A DNA stretch of 64,000 nucleotides from contig JAAXNY010000004.1 of NCBI GenBank assembly GCA_013420905.1, positions 2,604,001 to 2,668,000 of the forward strand, in the 5' to 3' direction. This document shows, piece by piece, positions 35,912-46,767 of the stretch (the first letter of the stretch is position 1; every line of letters begins with the position of its first letter). Source of the DNA: Collybia mongolica (lineage: Eukaryota; Basidiomycota; Agaricomycetes; Agaricales; Clitocybaceae). The notes beneath the pieces were generated by a model that ran no database searches, was not told the origin of the DNA, and saw only the letters and a list, made by a program, of their open reading frames with translations. Position numbers and translations under genes: made by a program.

Positions 35912-35923
35912 GGTTATGGGCCC
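35912..35923 (+). promoter_or_regulatory. Primer binding site, complementary to initiator tRNA-Met anticodon arm
   Basis: ggttatgggccc directly after the LTR is complementary to the gggcccataacc of the eukaryotic initiator tRNA-Met anticodon arm. Copia of Drosophila and Ty5 are known to use an internal half-tRNA primer of this kind. The gag ATG (35916) lies inside the site. Confidence 0.7.
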
Positions 35924-38900
35924 CGACACTGCTGCTACCATATCTCCTACTCCTATTGTAACCATGTCGTCTTCTTCACATTCTCTCACCACCAACGTTC
36001 TTCCTTCCACCGTACCCAAGCTCAAAGCTACTGGGCTGAACTGGACTGTGTTCAATATGCGGTTCAAAGATGCTCTTGAGGCTAAGGGGTACTGGGGCCA
36101 TTTTGACGGCACCTCGCTGTGCCCCACGTTGAAGTCACCTGCGTCAGCTGATGAGACAGCTGCTCATGCCGTGTGGACCAAGAACGAGCGTATTGCGAAA
36201 TCCCTCCTCACTCAAAAAATCCCCAACTCTACCCTGATTCTTGTCCATGGCAAAGCTCTCATCAAGGACCGTTGGGATGCTATTGTCACTGAGTACACTG
36301 AGAAGGGAGTCTACACTCAGACGGACTTGAAGACGAAGTTCCTGAACATGAAGTGCCCTGATAAGGGCAATGTTTGTGCTTTTATGGAATCGTTACGCAC
36401 CAAAAAGGAGAAGCTCACTACCTATGGTGTCACCATTAGTGTTGAAGATTATCATTCCACCATCATTAATTCGTTACCTCAGCACCTCTCTCGATTCGCT
36501 GCCCAGCTCCTAGCCGTTTCCCAAATCCCTCTCAACGGAAGCCATGCTATCAAAGCCATTCATCCCAACATCTTGATCACTCTGATTGTCAAGGAGTCTG
36601 AATGCATTATCACCCAACGCGAATCGCACCGTGCTGGAAGCTCGAAGTCAAAAGCCGAAGATGAGGCTTTATCTGTCTCATCGGGGAGGAGCCGTAACTC
36701 CCCACGGCAGCCGCGTGGAGAATGCTGGAACTGTGGTGACAAAGGACACTTCCGGGATAAGTTCCCCAAACCCGCGAAGTTGTCCAGTGGTGACAAGAAG
36801 GGTTCCTTGAAGGCGAGCAGCTCTGCTAATGCTGCTGTCAAGGACTCTGGCTCAGATAGCGAAGATTGTGCCTTTGCGATGGAATCCGACTCGGACTCAG
36901 ACCACGAATCTGTGTCAACAGCATTGACAGACATGTCCAGCTGGGTTACGGATGGGTCAATGCCCAAATTACAGCCTGTATCCGACTCCGAGGATGAGTC
37001 TGATGGGCTGATGCCTGAATTGCACAGGTTGTCCGATTCAGACTGGGACAGTGATGACGAAGGTGATGGTGGGCCACCCCATGCTGGGGAAGTGCCCAGG
37101 GAAATCATATCGGATTGTGGCAGGGACTCCGAGGAGTTATCTGAGGCTGGCTGGAGTGAGATTAGCTCACTCACCGGTGTTGACTCAGACTCGGATGTAG
37201 CCACAGAGGATGTTGCAGCAAATGTTGATGCTGGCAACAACGCCAAAGATGCCCCTCATGTCGAAGTGTATGACTCAGGGTGTTCCTGTCACATGTCCCC
37301 ATACCAAGATGCCTTCAAGAATTATACCACGATTACTCCAAGGCCTTTTTGAGCCGCCAACAAGCAAAAATTTAATGCTATTGGCAAGGGGGAGATGGTG
37401 ATCGACGTCCCTAATGGCGCTGATGTCTCCCAGCTCAGGCTCACTGAGGTGTTGTACTCCCCCGAGGTGGGCTACACCCTCGTATCTGTCAGCCGTCTTG
37501 ATGACAATGGTTTCTCTGCCACCTTTGGAGGCGGGAAGTGCGTGATTCGTGCTCCTGATGGGAATCAAGTCGGTGAGGTCGTGAAGACCCAACGTGGCCT
37601 GTATCAGGTTCAGCATGAGCCTGAAGAGGCTAATGCCGTGGTTGAGGCAATCAGCCTCAACCAGTTCCATCGGCGTATGGGCCATATCACTCCTGAGGTC
37701 ATGAGGAAACTAGTTGATCGAGGTTTTGTGACTGGCATGCGTCTCAAAACCTCTCCTAGTGGTGATCCAGTCTTCTGTGAGTCATGTGTCTATGCCAAAG
37801 CAACCAGGAAGCCTGTTCGCAAGGCTTGCGCAGGCGAGTGGGCGACAAAATTTGGAGGCGAGGTCCACTCAGATTTATGGGGGCCTGCACCAGTTGCTAC
37901 AAAGGGCAGAAGACTCTACTATGTGACATTCGTGGATGACCACACTCGCTGGACCCATCTTGACCTTCTTCGTGAGAAGGCCGAAACCTTCCAGTCCTAC
38001 AAGGACTTCGAGGCATGGTGTGAAACTGCCCTTGGCGTGCACATCAAAACCTTGCACTCTGACCGTGGCGGCGAATACATGGGCAAGGCCTTTGTCATCC
38101 ACCTCAAGGAACGCGGCACCACCCAGAAGTTAACTGTCCATGACACCCCACAGCATAACGGCGTCGCAGAGCGTCACAATCGCACCATTGTTGAACTGAT
38201 TCGTGCCCTTTTACATGCCAGCGGCCTCCCGAAGTTTTTGTGGGGGGAAGCTGCACGGCATGTCGTTTGGTTGATGAATCGTACTGCGACGAAGGCCGTG
38301 GAAGGGATGACTCCATATGAGGCTCTCTTCAAGCACAAACCAGACCTTCGGGAAGTTCGTGAGTGGGGAGAGAAGGTGTGGGTACGTGTGGAGAAGGGCG
38401 ATAAGTTGGGTGGGCGTGTTTGCGAGGGTTGCTGGATTGGTGTCGATGATTGGAGCAATGGCTTCCGGATCTACTGGCCAGATACGCGATCCGTCACTGT
38501 TGAACAAAACATCTACTATGACAAGACTAGGGCATCCGCAGAACGTCCCGAGGGGGAGGACACTGGTTCTGCCATGCTGTTTGCCAATGCCCCATCCATT
38601 TTGATCCCTGCCCCTGCCCCTGGTCCATCCACCCTTGCTCCTCCACCTATGGACGAAATTGTCCGCCCCCCCCGTGAGCGCCGCCCTAGTGCCTGTGTTC
38701 AAGCCATCATCGATGGACACGGCGTAACTTCAGCACGTCTGTCTGATCCTGTCGTCTCTCGTGGTGTACCTATGCCCACTGTCCTCGAGAATGCTATGCT
38801 TGAGGGGGAGGGTACTGCAAACTGGATGATGATAGCTGACTTCATCGAGGAGTACGCGATGGCCACCGAGATCAGTGAGGCCGAGGTGTTGGAGCCTAGG

Positions 38901-39821
38901 TCATTAGCTGAGGCAAAATGTCGCCCCGACTGGCCGTTGTGGGAGAAAGCCATCCATGAGGAGCTCGCGCTACTCAAGGAGGCCGGAACCTGGCAACTCA
39001 TTGACCCACCAACAGATGCAAACATTGTTGGTTCGAAGTGGGTTTTCCACACAAAGAAGGATGCCGCTGGGAACATTGCCACACCCATGGAAACCACCAC
39101 CTGCCTTTCTTTGTCCCAATCCCCATCCACCACCGCCGAATTCACACAGATGCGCGACGTTCCATATCATGAGGCCATTGGCTCCCTCATGTACGCATCC
39201 CTCAGCACACGCCCAGATATTTCGTTTGCTGTCCAGATGGTCTCCCATTTCGCAACAAAACCTGGTCCTGCGCATTGGGAAGCCGTCAAGCGGATTTTTC
39301 GCTACCTGAAGGGCACCGTTAGCTTATGGTTGTCATTCAGATGTGGAAATCGCAACTTAACTGGTTATGCCAACGCCAACGGCAGCATGGCCAAAGACCA
39401 TCATGCCATCTCAGGGTACGCCTTCTTGCTTCACGGCGGCGCTGTTTTGTGGAGTGCCAAATGGCAGGAAATCGTCTCGCTGTCGATGACAGAAAGTGAG
39501 TACGTGGCACTTACCCATGCTGCCAAAGAAGCCCTATGGCTTTGCTCCCTTATTGCCCAGTTATTCCCGTCCGACCTTGACCCTACCACGCTATTTTCGG
39601 ACAATCAGTCTGCCATCGTGCTGGCATGCGATCACCAATTCCACGCTCGCACTAAACACATCGACGTTTGTTTTCATTTCATCCGCTGGATCGTCGAACG
39701 CGGCTCCCTCTGCCTCGTCTATTGCCCTACTGAAGACATGGTGGCCGATACCCTCACCAAAGCCCTTCCCTCCGCCAAAGTCAAGCACTTCGCGTTGCAA
39801 CTCAGGCTCTCATCACCTTGA
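35916..39821 (+). pseudogene. Copia gag-pol polyprotein with stop codon and reverse transcriptase deletion
   Basis: Gag starts MGPDTAATISP and includes the UBN2-like region (LKATGLNWTVFNMRFKDALE). The zinc knuckle CWNCGDKGHFRDKF has Phe where the last Cys should be. The protease motif DSGCSCHM is followed by an in-frame TGA at 37350-37352. After it come the GAG-pre-integrase HHCC finger (FHRRMGH...CESC), and an integrase core with Asp (HSDLWGP), Asp (HSDRGGEY) and Glu (HNGVAERHN). Reverse transcriptase begins NIVGSKWVFHTKKDAAGN but jumps at about 39078 to ATPMETTT, losing roughly 240 residues including the catalytic YVDD region. In RNase H, ANANGS replaces the expected SDADGS. It ends at the TGA at 39819-39821. 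Confidence 0.93.
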
Positions 39822-39828
39822 GGGGGAG
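39820..39828 (+). promoter_or_regulatory. Polypurine tract of the Copia element
   Basis: gagggggag directly abuts the 3' LTR start TGTTGG and overlaps the stop codon of pol. This is the plus-strand priming site. Confidence 0.85.
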
Positions 39829-40208
39829 TGTTGGATTGGCAAGGGTGCCGACGCCTGAACACCAAGCCGCGCGCGAGGTCATACCATCTGCATGTTACCT
39901 TTTCCATTTCATATTTGTACTGTACAACCTTTACCCTCATTCCGTAAAGTCCCTGCTAGTCCCGTTATCTCCCTACGACCCCTATTCCTTTTCGCAGAAA
40001 TACCTGTTAGTTTTCGTCGTCTCACCTCAGCTGTTGCCTTTGCTCTCGCATGCACACCTGAGGTGAATATTCCCCCTTACATTACTTACAGATCTCATTA
40101 CTTACTTGAACCAATCCTAGACTGACTCCGTGTCTAGGTAAATATGTTAGCTGTTGCCTTTGCTCTCGCGCGCACACCTGAGACTGACTCCGTGTCTAGA
40201 TTCTTACA
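39829..40208 (+). repeat. Copia 3' LTR (380 bp) with an internal 120-bp insertion/duplication
   Basis: Compared with the 5' LTR it carries extra sequence from 40063 to 40182. This is a 58-bp block with GT...AG ends (40063-40120), the 17-bp block actgactccgtgtctag, a 13-bp piece gtaaatatgttag, and a second copy of the ctgttgcctttgctctcgc block. It ends gattcttaca like the 5' LTR. Confidence 0.9.
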
Positions 40209-40213
40209 AGGTT

Positions 40214-40500
40214 TTCATCCATCTTATTCATATTTTATGAAGGGGAAAACCTCCTTTCTCCATGCTATTTAGTGATTGATTTTTATATCAAATCCTGATG
40301 AAAATAATCTCATTTCAGGGGGACCCAGACTACGAAAATTCTACACTATTTGTATTACTTCCAGCTACTTAAGTCATAGAAAATGAGGTGGAAATTCCCA
40401 CCAAAAGAGTTCCATAGTGCCATTTGTTAATAGGCAATGAGAAATCCTTCCTGATGGTGAATGCCCACTGGATGAGGTTGGCACTGCAACACATGCACAC
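40214..40500. other. Spacer between Copia and Plavaka elements
   Basis: AT-rich sequence of 290 bp into which the Copia element inserted. No gene seen. Confidence 0.45.
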
Positions 40501-40715
40501 TGTCGGAAATTTCCTTTTTTGGAAAAAATCTAGCCGGGTTATGGCCCGATTATCAGGCAAATTGTAATCGGGTAATAATCAAGATAATCTGTCCCACGTG
40601 CCGGTGTTGACAACAAATGTTCGACGTGGTTCTGGCCCTTCCACCAGCTTTCCCTTCCCTCATTTGTATTCGATCTAATCATCCACTCCTTTGTCTGTAT
40701 ATATCAACACCTGGA

Positions 40716-43700
40716 ATGGCATCAAGAACTATGAAAACCTGTACAGAATGTGGTAGAAAAGTTGGTTCACAGGGTTTTGCCAGCCATCAAAAGGCCTGCT
40801 CTCGAAAAGCTAGGCAACATCAGCAAGACCTGGAATTTGAGGCAAAACTAAGGGAGGAACATGCTGCGAGTGTTGTTCCTGGTGCGTCTATACTGTCCTA
40901 TATCAAATATTCACCTCATTTGTATGCAATTTTAGCCCATATGTTACTGAAGCTGGGTTTACAGGCATTGGGCGAGCCAGGTAAGTACAACCCGCCATCC
41001 CCCAATATTCTTATTTTAAAATTTGTGAAGTTAAGCTGCCATCAGCCTTGACTTCAGCTCCGGAACAGTATAAGTTACCAAAGTTGGGAATGTCGAAGCC
41101 TGCTGGGATGTCAATGGGTCAATCCAGTCAAAGTGAGTCTTTGTTCGTTGGTGGGTGTTGGCTCATTTATGTGTCACATCTCCAGTGGCCACCGATGTAA
41201 CCATCCACCTTCCTCGTCTCAAATACATCCCAACAAGAGGTGATTCATTGCGAAAGGCCGCTGATCCCCCAACTGTGCACTGTAATTCCATCGTGACAGA
41301 TGAAGATATTGCTGGTGAAGGTGAGATCCTACACCCTTGTTGTTTCTGTGACCTGATGGCCTCACCAGGAATAGGTCATGAACCTACGCCGTTGCTACGA
41401 GAACCTCAACAAGATGACATTCGCACCACTTACCACCCCCACTCTGGGCGCAAGCCTGTTATCCACTCGTTTGAAGATTATGGCCACGATGAGCCAGCAT
41501 CTCCTTTAAGTTGTTCTAACCCAACTAAACCTTGGTTACCTTTCAACTCTGAAAGTGAATTCTCCTTTGCCGAAATAATCTTGGAATCAGCCATGTCCAA
41601 CAGGCATATTGATGCACTTATTCGTGTTATACACAAACTTTGTGAACATGGTGATGCTTTCAGGATTCGAAATCATAAGGACCTTGAGGTGCTCTGGACT
41701 GGAGCATCTGACCAATTAGCACCTGTATGTACAATATAACGGCAATGAGAAAATTTCTGATTCTCTCTGTAGTTCACAGTGACACCTGTTGAGGTAAAAT
41801 ATCGGGGTGATGTCCGAAAATTTGAGTTTTGGTCATGCCCATTGATGGCCTGGGCAATGAACATCCTTGAGGACCCATTTCTTTCCTCGGTAATTGAATG
41901 GGATGCTGTATCACTTGAGAAGTACAATGGCCAGAAGTGGGTTCATTTTGTTCATGAACCATGGACTGCAAAGCGCATGTGGAATGTACAGGTATGCTGA
42001 GCTTAATCCCCTGTTTGCTGTGGTAAATAATCAATTAGTATGTTCAGACTAATATCTCTGATGATGGAAAACCATTGTGTATCACCCTCTATGCTGATAA
42101 GACTCGCCTATCATCTTTTGGTACTGCCCAAGGCTATCCCATTATGGCCAGGATTGATAATCTTCCACAACATATCCGTAATGGGACAGGACTAGGCTCA
42201 GTACAGGTTGTTGGATGGCTGCCAATTGTAAGCATTTCACTTAGGCCAATAATACACTAATCTGATTATGTTCATTCTAGGTCACTGAGGAAGAGTCTGA
42301 TAAAAGTGATATTGTTGATTTTAAACGAAAAGTGTGGCATGAGTGCTTTAGAATATTTCTTGAGAGCATTTCACTTTCTTCAATCACAGGACACGAAGTC
42401 AAATGTGGGGATGGTCAGTGGCGTAGGGTATTCCCGTTTATCTTTATGTTAGCAGCAGACTATGAGGAACAGTATGTTATGTAGCATATTTCAGGCCAGC
42501 AATAAGTAACCCCTTTTTAGAACAGTTATGGCACTTACTCGGGGTGTTAATGGGCATTGCCCCTGCCCTGTTTGCCTTGTAGAACAGTCCAAGCAATCTT
42601 GTTTGGGACAAGTTCACACATTGCGTACAGCAAAAGATTCCAAGGCCCTTGTTGAGGCAGCACTTCATGAACTGACTTTTGCTAGACAAGATGCCATTCT
42701 CAGAGACAAAAGCCTTCGGCCTGTCATAGTATGGGAGTTTGTTTTTATTTTGTTTACTGTAAACTAATTGATTTGGTAAAGAATGCATTCTGGAGTGTCA
42801 AAAACTCTGATCCTCACAGAGCATTAACATTTGATGAAATGCATGTGAATGATCATGGTCTTGGTGGAAAGCATCTCTTTCCCCAGCTGAAACAGTTTAT
42901 ATCAGAGTTGGGCTCATCTGCATCTCAAAAGATTGATGACCAGTATGTTTTCAATTAATATCTATTTATTACATTAATACATTATCCTTTCTAGAATGAG
43001 GAAACTTCCACCATGGAGAGGCTTAAAGATTGAAAACAAAGTTATGAAAGTTCACTTTTCAGATGCAAACAGATTTCGGGACATCTTGAGGGTAGATGAT
43101 TTTTGTTTTTGTTATGTCCTGATATAAATCTGAATTTTGCAGATGTTCATCTTTATAAGTCACAATGTTCTTACAGAAAAGACAAGCCCACATGGATATC
43201 GACTTCTTTGCTGTTTGCGAGCATACCTTGATGTAACTATGTGGGAAGCTCTTGAGGTTCACACTGAAGAAACCATTGCTTCTGGGAGAAAAGCAGTAAA
43301 AAAATTTGGACATTTGCTCATGGTAGGTAAATTACTCCCAAGAGGTGTTTCTAATTGACATTTAACTTAGGTGCACTGGAATGAACTTTCTGATGATGAA
43401 CGAAAAGAGAATTATGATTTTCCAAAATTGCATGCTCATGATCATGCATTTAGTGATATTGAGGAAAAAGGTGTACTTCGTAACTGCACTACTCGACTTT
43501 TTGAACGACATCATCGCCCACTCAGGATCTGGTATCAGCGACGGACAGATTTCAAGAATGTGGCACCTCAAGTAGGTCTGATTTTTGATATTTTAATATA
43601 TATCATCTGAAATCTACCATCATTAATCAGATTCTAAAACATGAACAGTACTCACTTGCAGCTTCTGTAATCCGAAGCTGTATCATTGCTTCCCAAGCAG

Positions 43701-44467
43701 CAAGTGATACAAGTACTGAGGGGACTCAATCCATATCTCAGAATATATTCAACAACATATATCTTGGTGCTCCTCAAAAGAAATGCTCCATCAAGGATAT
43801 TGAAACCAAACATTCCACTGATTCTGCTTTCCATCAGTTCAAATCCTGCCTTGAGATATCACTCAATGAAATTATTGGTCGAAATGACAGTCCAGTAAAA
43901 ATGCAAGGATCTCAAAAATTACTAGTAGCAGCTGAGGACTTTGTGAGTTGTGATCAGTCTTATTACCTGTAGTTTACTGATAGAATAATATGGTATTAGA
44001 TTGTGGAATACCAGTTCCTAAAGGCATCATATGAGTCCCTTGTAGATTGGTGGACTCATGAAGACCACTTAAGATGTAGTCCTGTGTTTTGGAAGGGCAA
44101 GGGACGCTTTGATTGTGTCTTCATCAATGGTGGTTCCAAACCATACTTTGCTCGACTCGTGTTTGTTTTCACCTATCGAGTGAAAGCAAGCGAGGGTATT
44201 ATCATCCATGGTGGTCAGGCTGATGTTCTTATTCCTATGGCACTCGTCCAACCATTTACAGAGGTAAAACCTCTCCGGAACAAGGACAAGGACCTCTGCC
44301 TTCGTCGTCTGCAAATCAAACCAAGAGAAAAATCAATATTTGTTCCAGCTCGGTCAATAATTCGTGGTGCATACATTGTTCCAGAGGGCCTTGAGGAAAA
44401 TACTTCACTGGCTGTAGATGTTGTTGATACAGATATGTTCCTGCGCATCAATGCAATGTATAGTTAG
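40716..44467 (+). CDS. Plavaka-type KDZ transposase
   Basis: A gene of about a dozen exons. The start MASRTMKTC leads into a C2H2-like finger (CTECGRKVGSQGFASHQKAC). Then comes KPWLPFNSESEFSFAEIILE, the region with KYRGDVRKFEFWSCPLMAWA, SLEKYNGQKWVHFVHEPWTA and LYADKTRLSSFGTAQGYPIM followed by QVVGWLPI. These are in the order known for Plavaka elements (the PWxPF..EF.. start, the DKTxLS..G..yPv block, the GYLP block). Later exons include HCPCPVCLVE, RALTFDEMHVNDHGLGGKHL and FERHHRPLRIWYQRRTDF, and the end is TDMFLRINAMYS. Introns such as 42000-42043 and 43959-44003 are clean GT-AG. I saw no in-frame stop in the conserved exons, so the gene may be functional. The 5' exon chain between 40882 and 41160 is unresolved. 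Confidence 0.8.
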
Positions 44468-44497
44468 GAATGCACCTTAGATATTAGGGGATAAGGA

Positions 44498-45949
44498 ATG
44501 CCTTATGTATGGTCTGTTTGTACTTTAAAATTATATATTGCTTGGCACGCACTGAGAACGCAAGAGAAGTTCTCACAGTCGAGTAAACCAAGAAGTGAGC
44601 AAAGCTGTGCAATTATCCGTGCACAATTGACCTGTCACAAACATTGTAGGCCAGCATTGCCACAAACGTTCTCTCACAAGTCATTTCAAGCGCAGTTCCT
44701 TCGCGAATACAAAATCGTTGTCGTCGGCGGAGGTGGTGCGTCCCCATCCCATCCACCCCACCCACCCACTCACTCACTCACCACCACCACCCCTCTCTCC
44801 CCCAAACCAGCGATCGGGAAATCCGCACTCACAATCCAGTTCATCCAGGACCACTTTCCCAACAAGTATGACCCCATGATCGAGGGTGAGTTACCCCAGC
44901 CTCCATATCCCCGCCCAGCGCCCCCTCTCCCCATCTACATCTACATCTACCCTTGCCCGCTCCGCTTCCCCCCCTTCCCCAGGCTCACTATCACTACTGC
45001 AGGGGGGGGGGACACGGGTACTGGGCGCAGGGGGCCGGGGGTGCCAGGGCGGGTATGACAAGGCTGGTACTTACTCAGACACGTTTACGTTTTCCAGATT
45101 TGTACCGCAAGCAGTGCGTGATCGACGAGGAGGTGGCGTTGCTGGACATCCTCGATACCGCTGGGCAGCACGAGTACGGGTGCGTCTCCTCCTTCCCTTC
45201 CCCCGTTTACAGTACCTCGTACTCATACCCCGATCTCTCACCCCCCCCTCCCTCCCTCCCTCTGCAGGGCAATGCGCAACCAGTACATGCGCACGGGCGA
45301 AGCCTTCCTCCTGGTGTACTCGATCACCTCACGCCTCTCGTTCGACGAGCTCCTGCCCCTGCAGCAGCAGATCCTGCGCATCAAGGACAAGGAGGCGTTC
45401 CCCATGCTCCTCATCGCGAACAAGTGCAATCTGGAGTACGAGCGCGCGGTGAGCAGGAGTGGTGAGTTGCCCTTCGTCTTGTTCCCATTCTGTCACCCTC
45501 TCTCTCGCTCTCTCCCACCGCAATGCGCATGCAACCTCCGTCCCCTCCCCCCAAAATATTTTTTGAACATGAATGGCGTGCCTTACTCATCCACCCCCAA
45601 TAGAAGGCCGCACCCTTGTGCAAAGCTTCGCCTGCCCATTCCTCGAGACCTCCGCGCGGCTCTGCATCAACGTCGACGAGGCGTTCATGGACCTCGTCCA
45701 CAAGATCCGCAAGTACAACCGGGTGCGTTGTCCCCCCTTTTCCCCCCCAAATACAAAACACAAAACAAATGGCAAAACACTAACCACCGCCCACTCCGAT
45801 AGATGCAGAAGACTGGCCGGCCCGCGGGGATGGGGCTGAGTCCGGGCGGCTGCGTGCATGGCATCGGCGCGTGTGGGGATGAGGACGGGGAAGAAGGGGC
45901 GTGTGTGCGGTGGTGTTGTGGGATGGGGACGGGGTGTGTCGTGCTTTAG
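44498..45949 (+). CDS. Ras-family small GTPase with altered nucleotide-binding residues
   Basis: Six exons; the clear Ras part starts [16 protein letters not shown] at about 44684. Exons end at 44735, 44885, 45179, 45461 and 45722; the last begins at 45803. The order is P-loop GGGAIGKS, switch I YDPMIEDLYRKQ, switch [37 protein letters not shown], guanine motif NKCN, ETSAR, and C-terminal CaaX box CVVL with nearby Cys (RWCCGMGTG), a signal for prenylation and membrane anchoring. By Ras numbering Gly13 is Ala, Thr35 is Met, Asp119 is Asn and Lys147 is Arg; Gln61 is kept. No ATG lies next to the Ras start. The frame is open upstream to ATG 44498, only 31 nt after the transposase stop, so the start is uncertain. 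Exons are strongly GC-rich against AT-rich neighbours, as expected for captured host DNA. Confidence 0.8.
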
Positions 45950-46767
45950 TCGGATGTGTGTGGTGGGTGGGTGTTCGGGGCACGGCGTACGGTGTACGGT
46001 GTATGAGGTGTGCAGCGTGCTTGGACAGTTGGGCGTTTGCTCAGGTGATGGGTGGGGGGTGGGGGTGAGGGATGGGTTGTGTTGGACATGCTGGTATTTA
46101 TAATTGACCAAATCCCGGAGCAAAGTGCAAGGGATCTCAGTCGGCACTATGGGGGACGAGCCGCATTTGTTATAGCGATAACATGAACGAATCTCCCCAG
46201 CGCCTCTTGATGCCTTCCGCACATAATGCGAATCTATGGCAGATTTGAGTCTAAGTGAGTGTTTCGAGCTTGAACTTTTCGGCATGTGCAAATAATTTGT
46301 ACCCAGCCTGAGTTGCGAATCACTCCCAACGGACAGTTGGGCACTCATTCCTCACCTCACCTCCAACACAGCCCATTTCCGATACCATCCCAGAGCATCA
46401 CTGTCATATTACAACACCAACAACCCACGGGAAACTCAAAAGCGGATATTAACCCCTACACACCATCAATCATTGGCCCGCACCATATACCCTTCAAAAG
46501 TATTCAAGTTCATTCCACCTGTTTAATATACACAGACAGATGGAGTGCCTACCATGTCATCCACGGCGCAAGCTGTCCCCCATTCTATTCTCCCTGTACT
46601 GCGCTCCTACAAGAGTATGTGGCTCCTCATTTCCCTCCAAGCATGCTGCAGCATTGTACGTGGGTAACACATTGCACCCATGCGCTTCCCACATGACAAA
46701 ATATATTTATCCAAACTGTTGGCAGTCGAAACCATCAAGCTCCCTCCACTCCTACAGTGCACCACAG
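45950..46767. other. Spacer between Ras and the accessory gene
   Basis: G-rich just after the Ras stop (about 45950-46090) and then mixed. It should hold the Ras 3' region and the promoter of the next gene. Short frames only. Confidence 0.5.

Larger units (their letters stand above)
35652..40208 (+). mobile_element. Copia-type LTR retrotransposon, both LTRs present, internally deleted
   Basis: Flanked by the 5-bp duplication aggtt (35647-35651 and 40209-40213). Order is 5' LTR, primer binding site, gag-protease-integrase-(deleted RT)-RNase H, polypurine tract, 3' LTR. Integrase before reverse transcriptase defines Copia/Ty1 type. It cannot be autonomous (see coding entry). Confidence 0.95.

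Noticed and set aside
40501..40514. 8-bp target duplication for the Plavaka candidate
   Set aside because: Left flank atgcacac and right flank acattgtt do not match; only a short acat-like similarity remains, so I do not claim a duplication.
44886..45452. 188-codon frame overlapping Ras
   Set aside because: It is a shadow of GC-rich Ras exons and introns in another frame.
46286..46696. 136-codon frame between Ras and the accessory gene
   Set aside because: No splice-consistent extension, no recognisable domain; it lies where a promoter and leader are expected.
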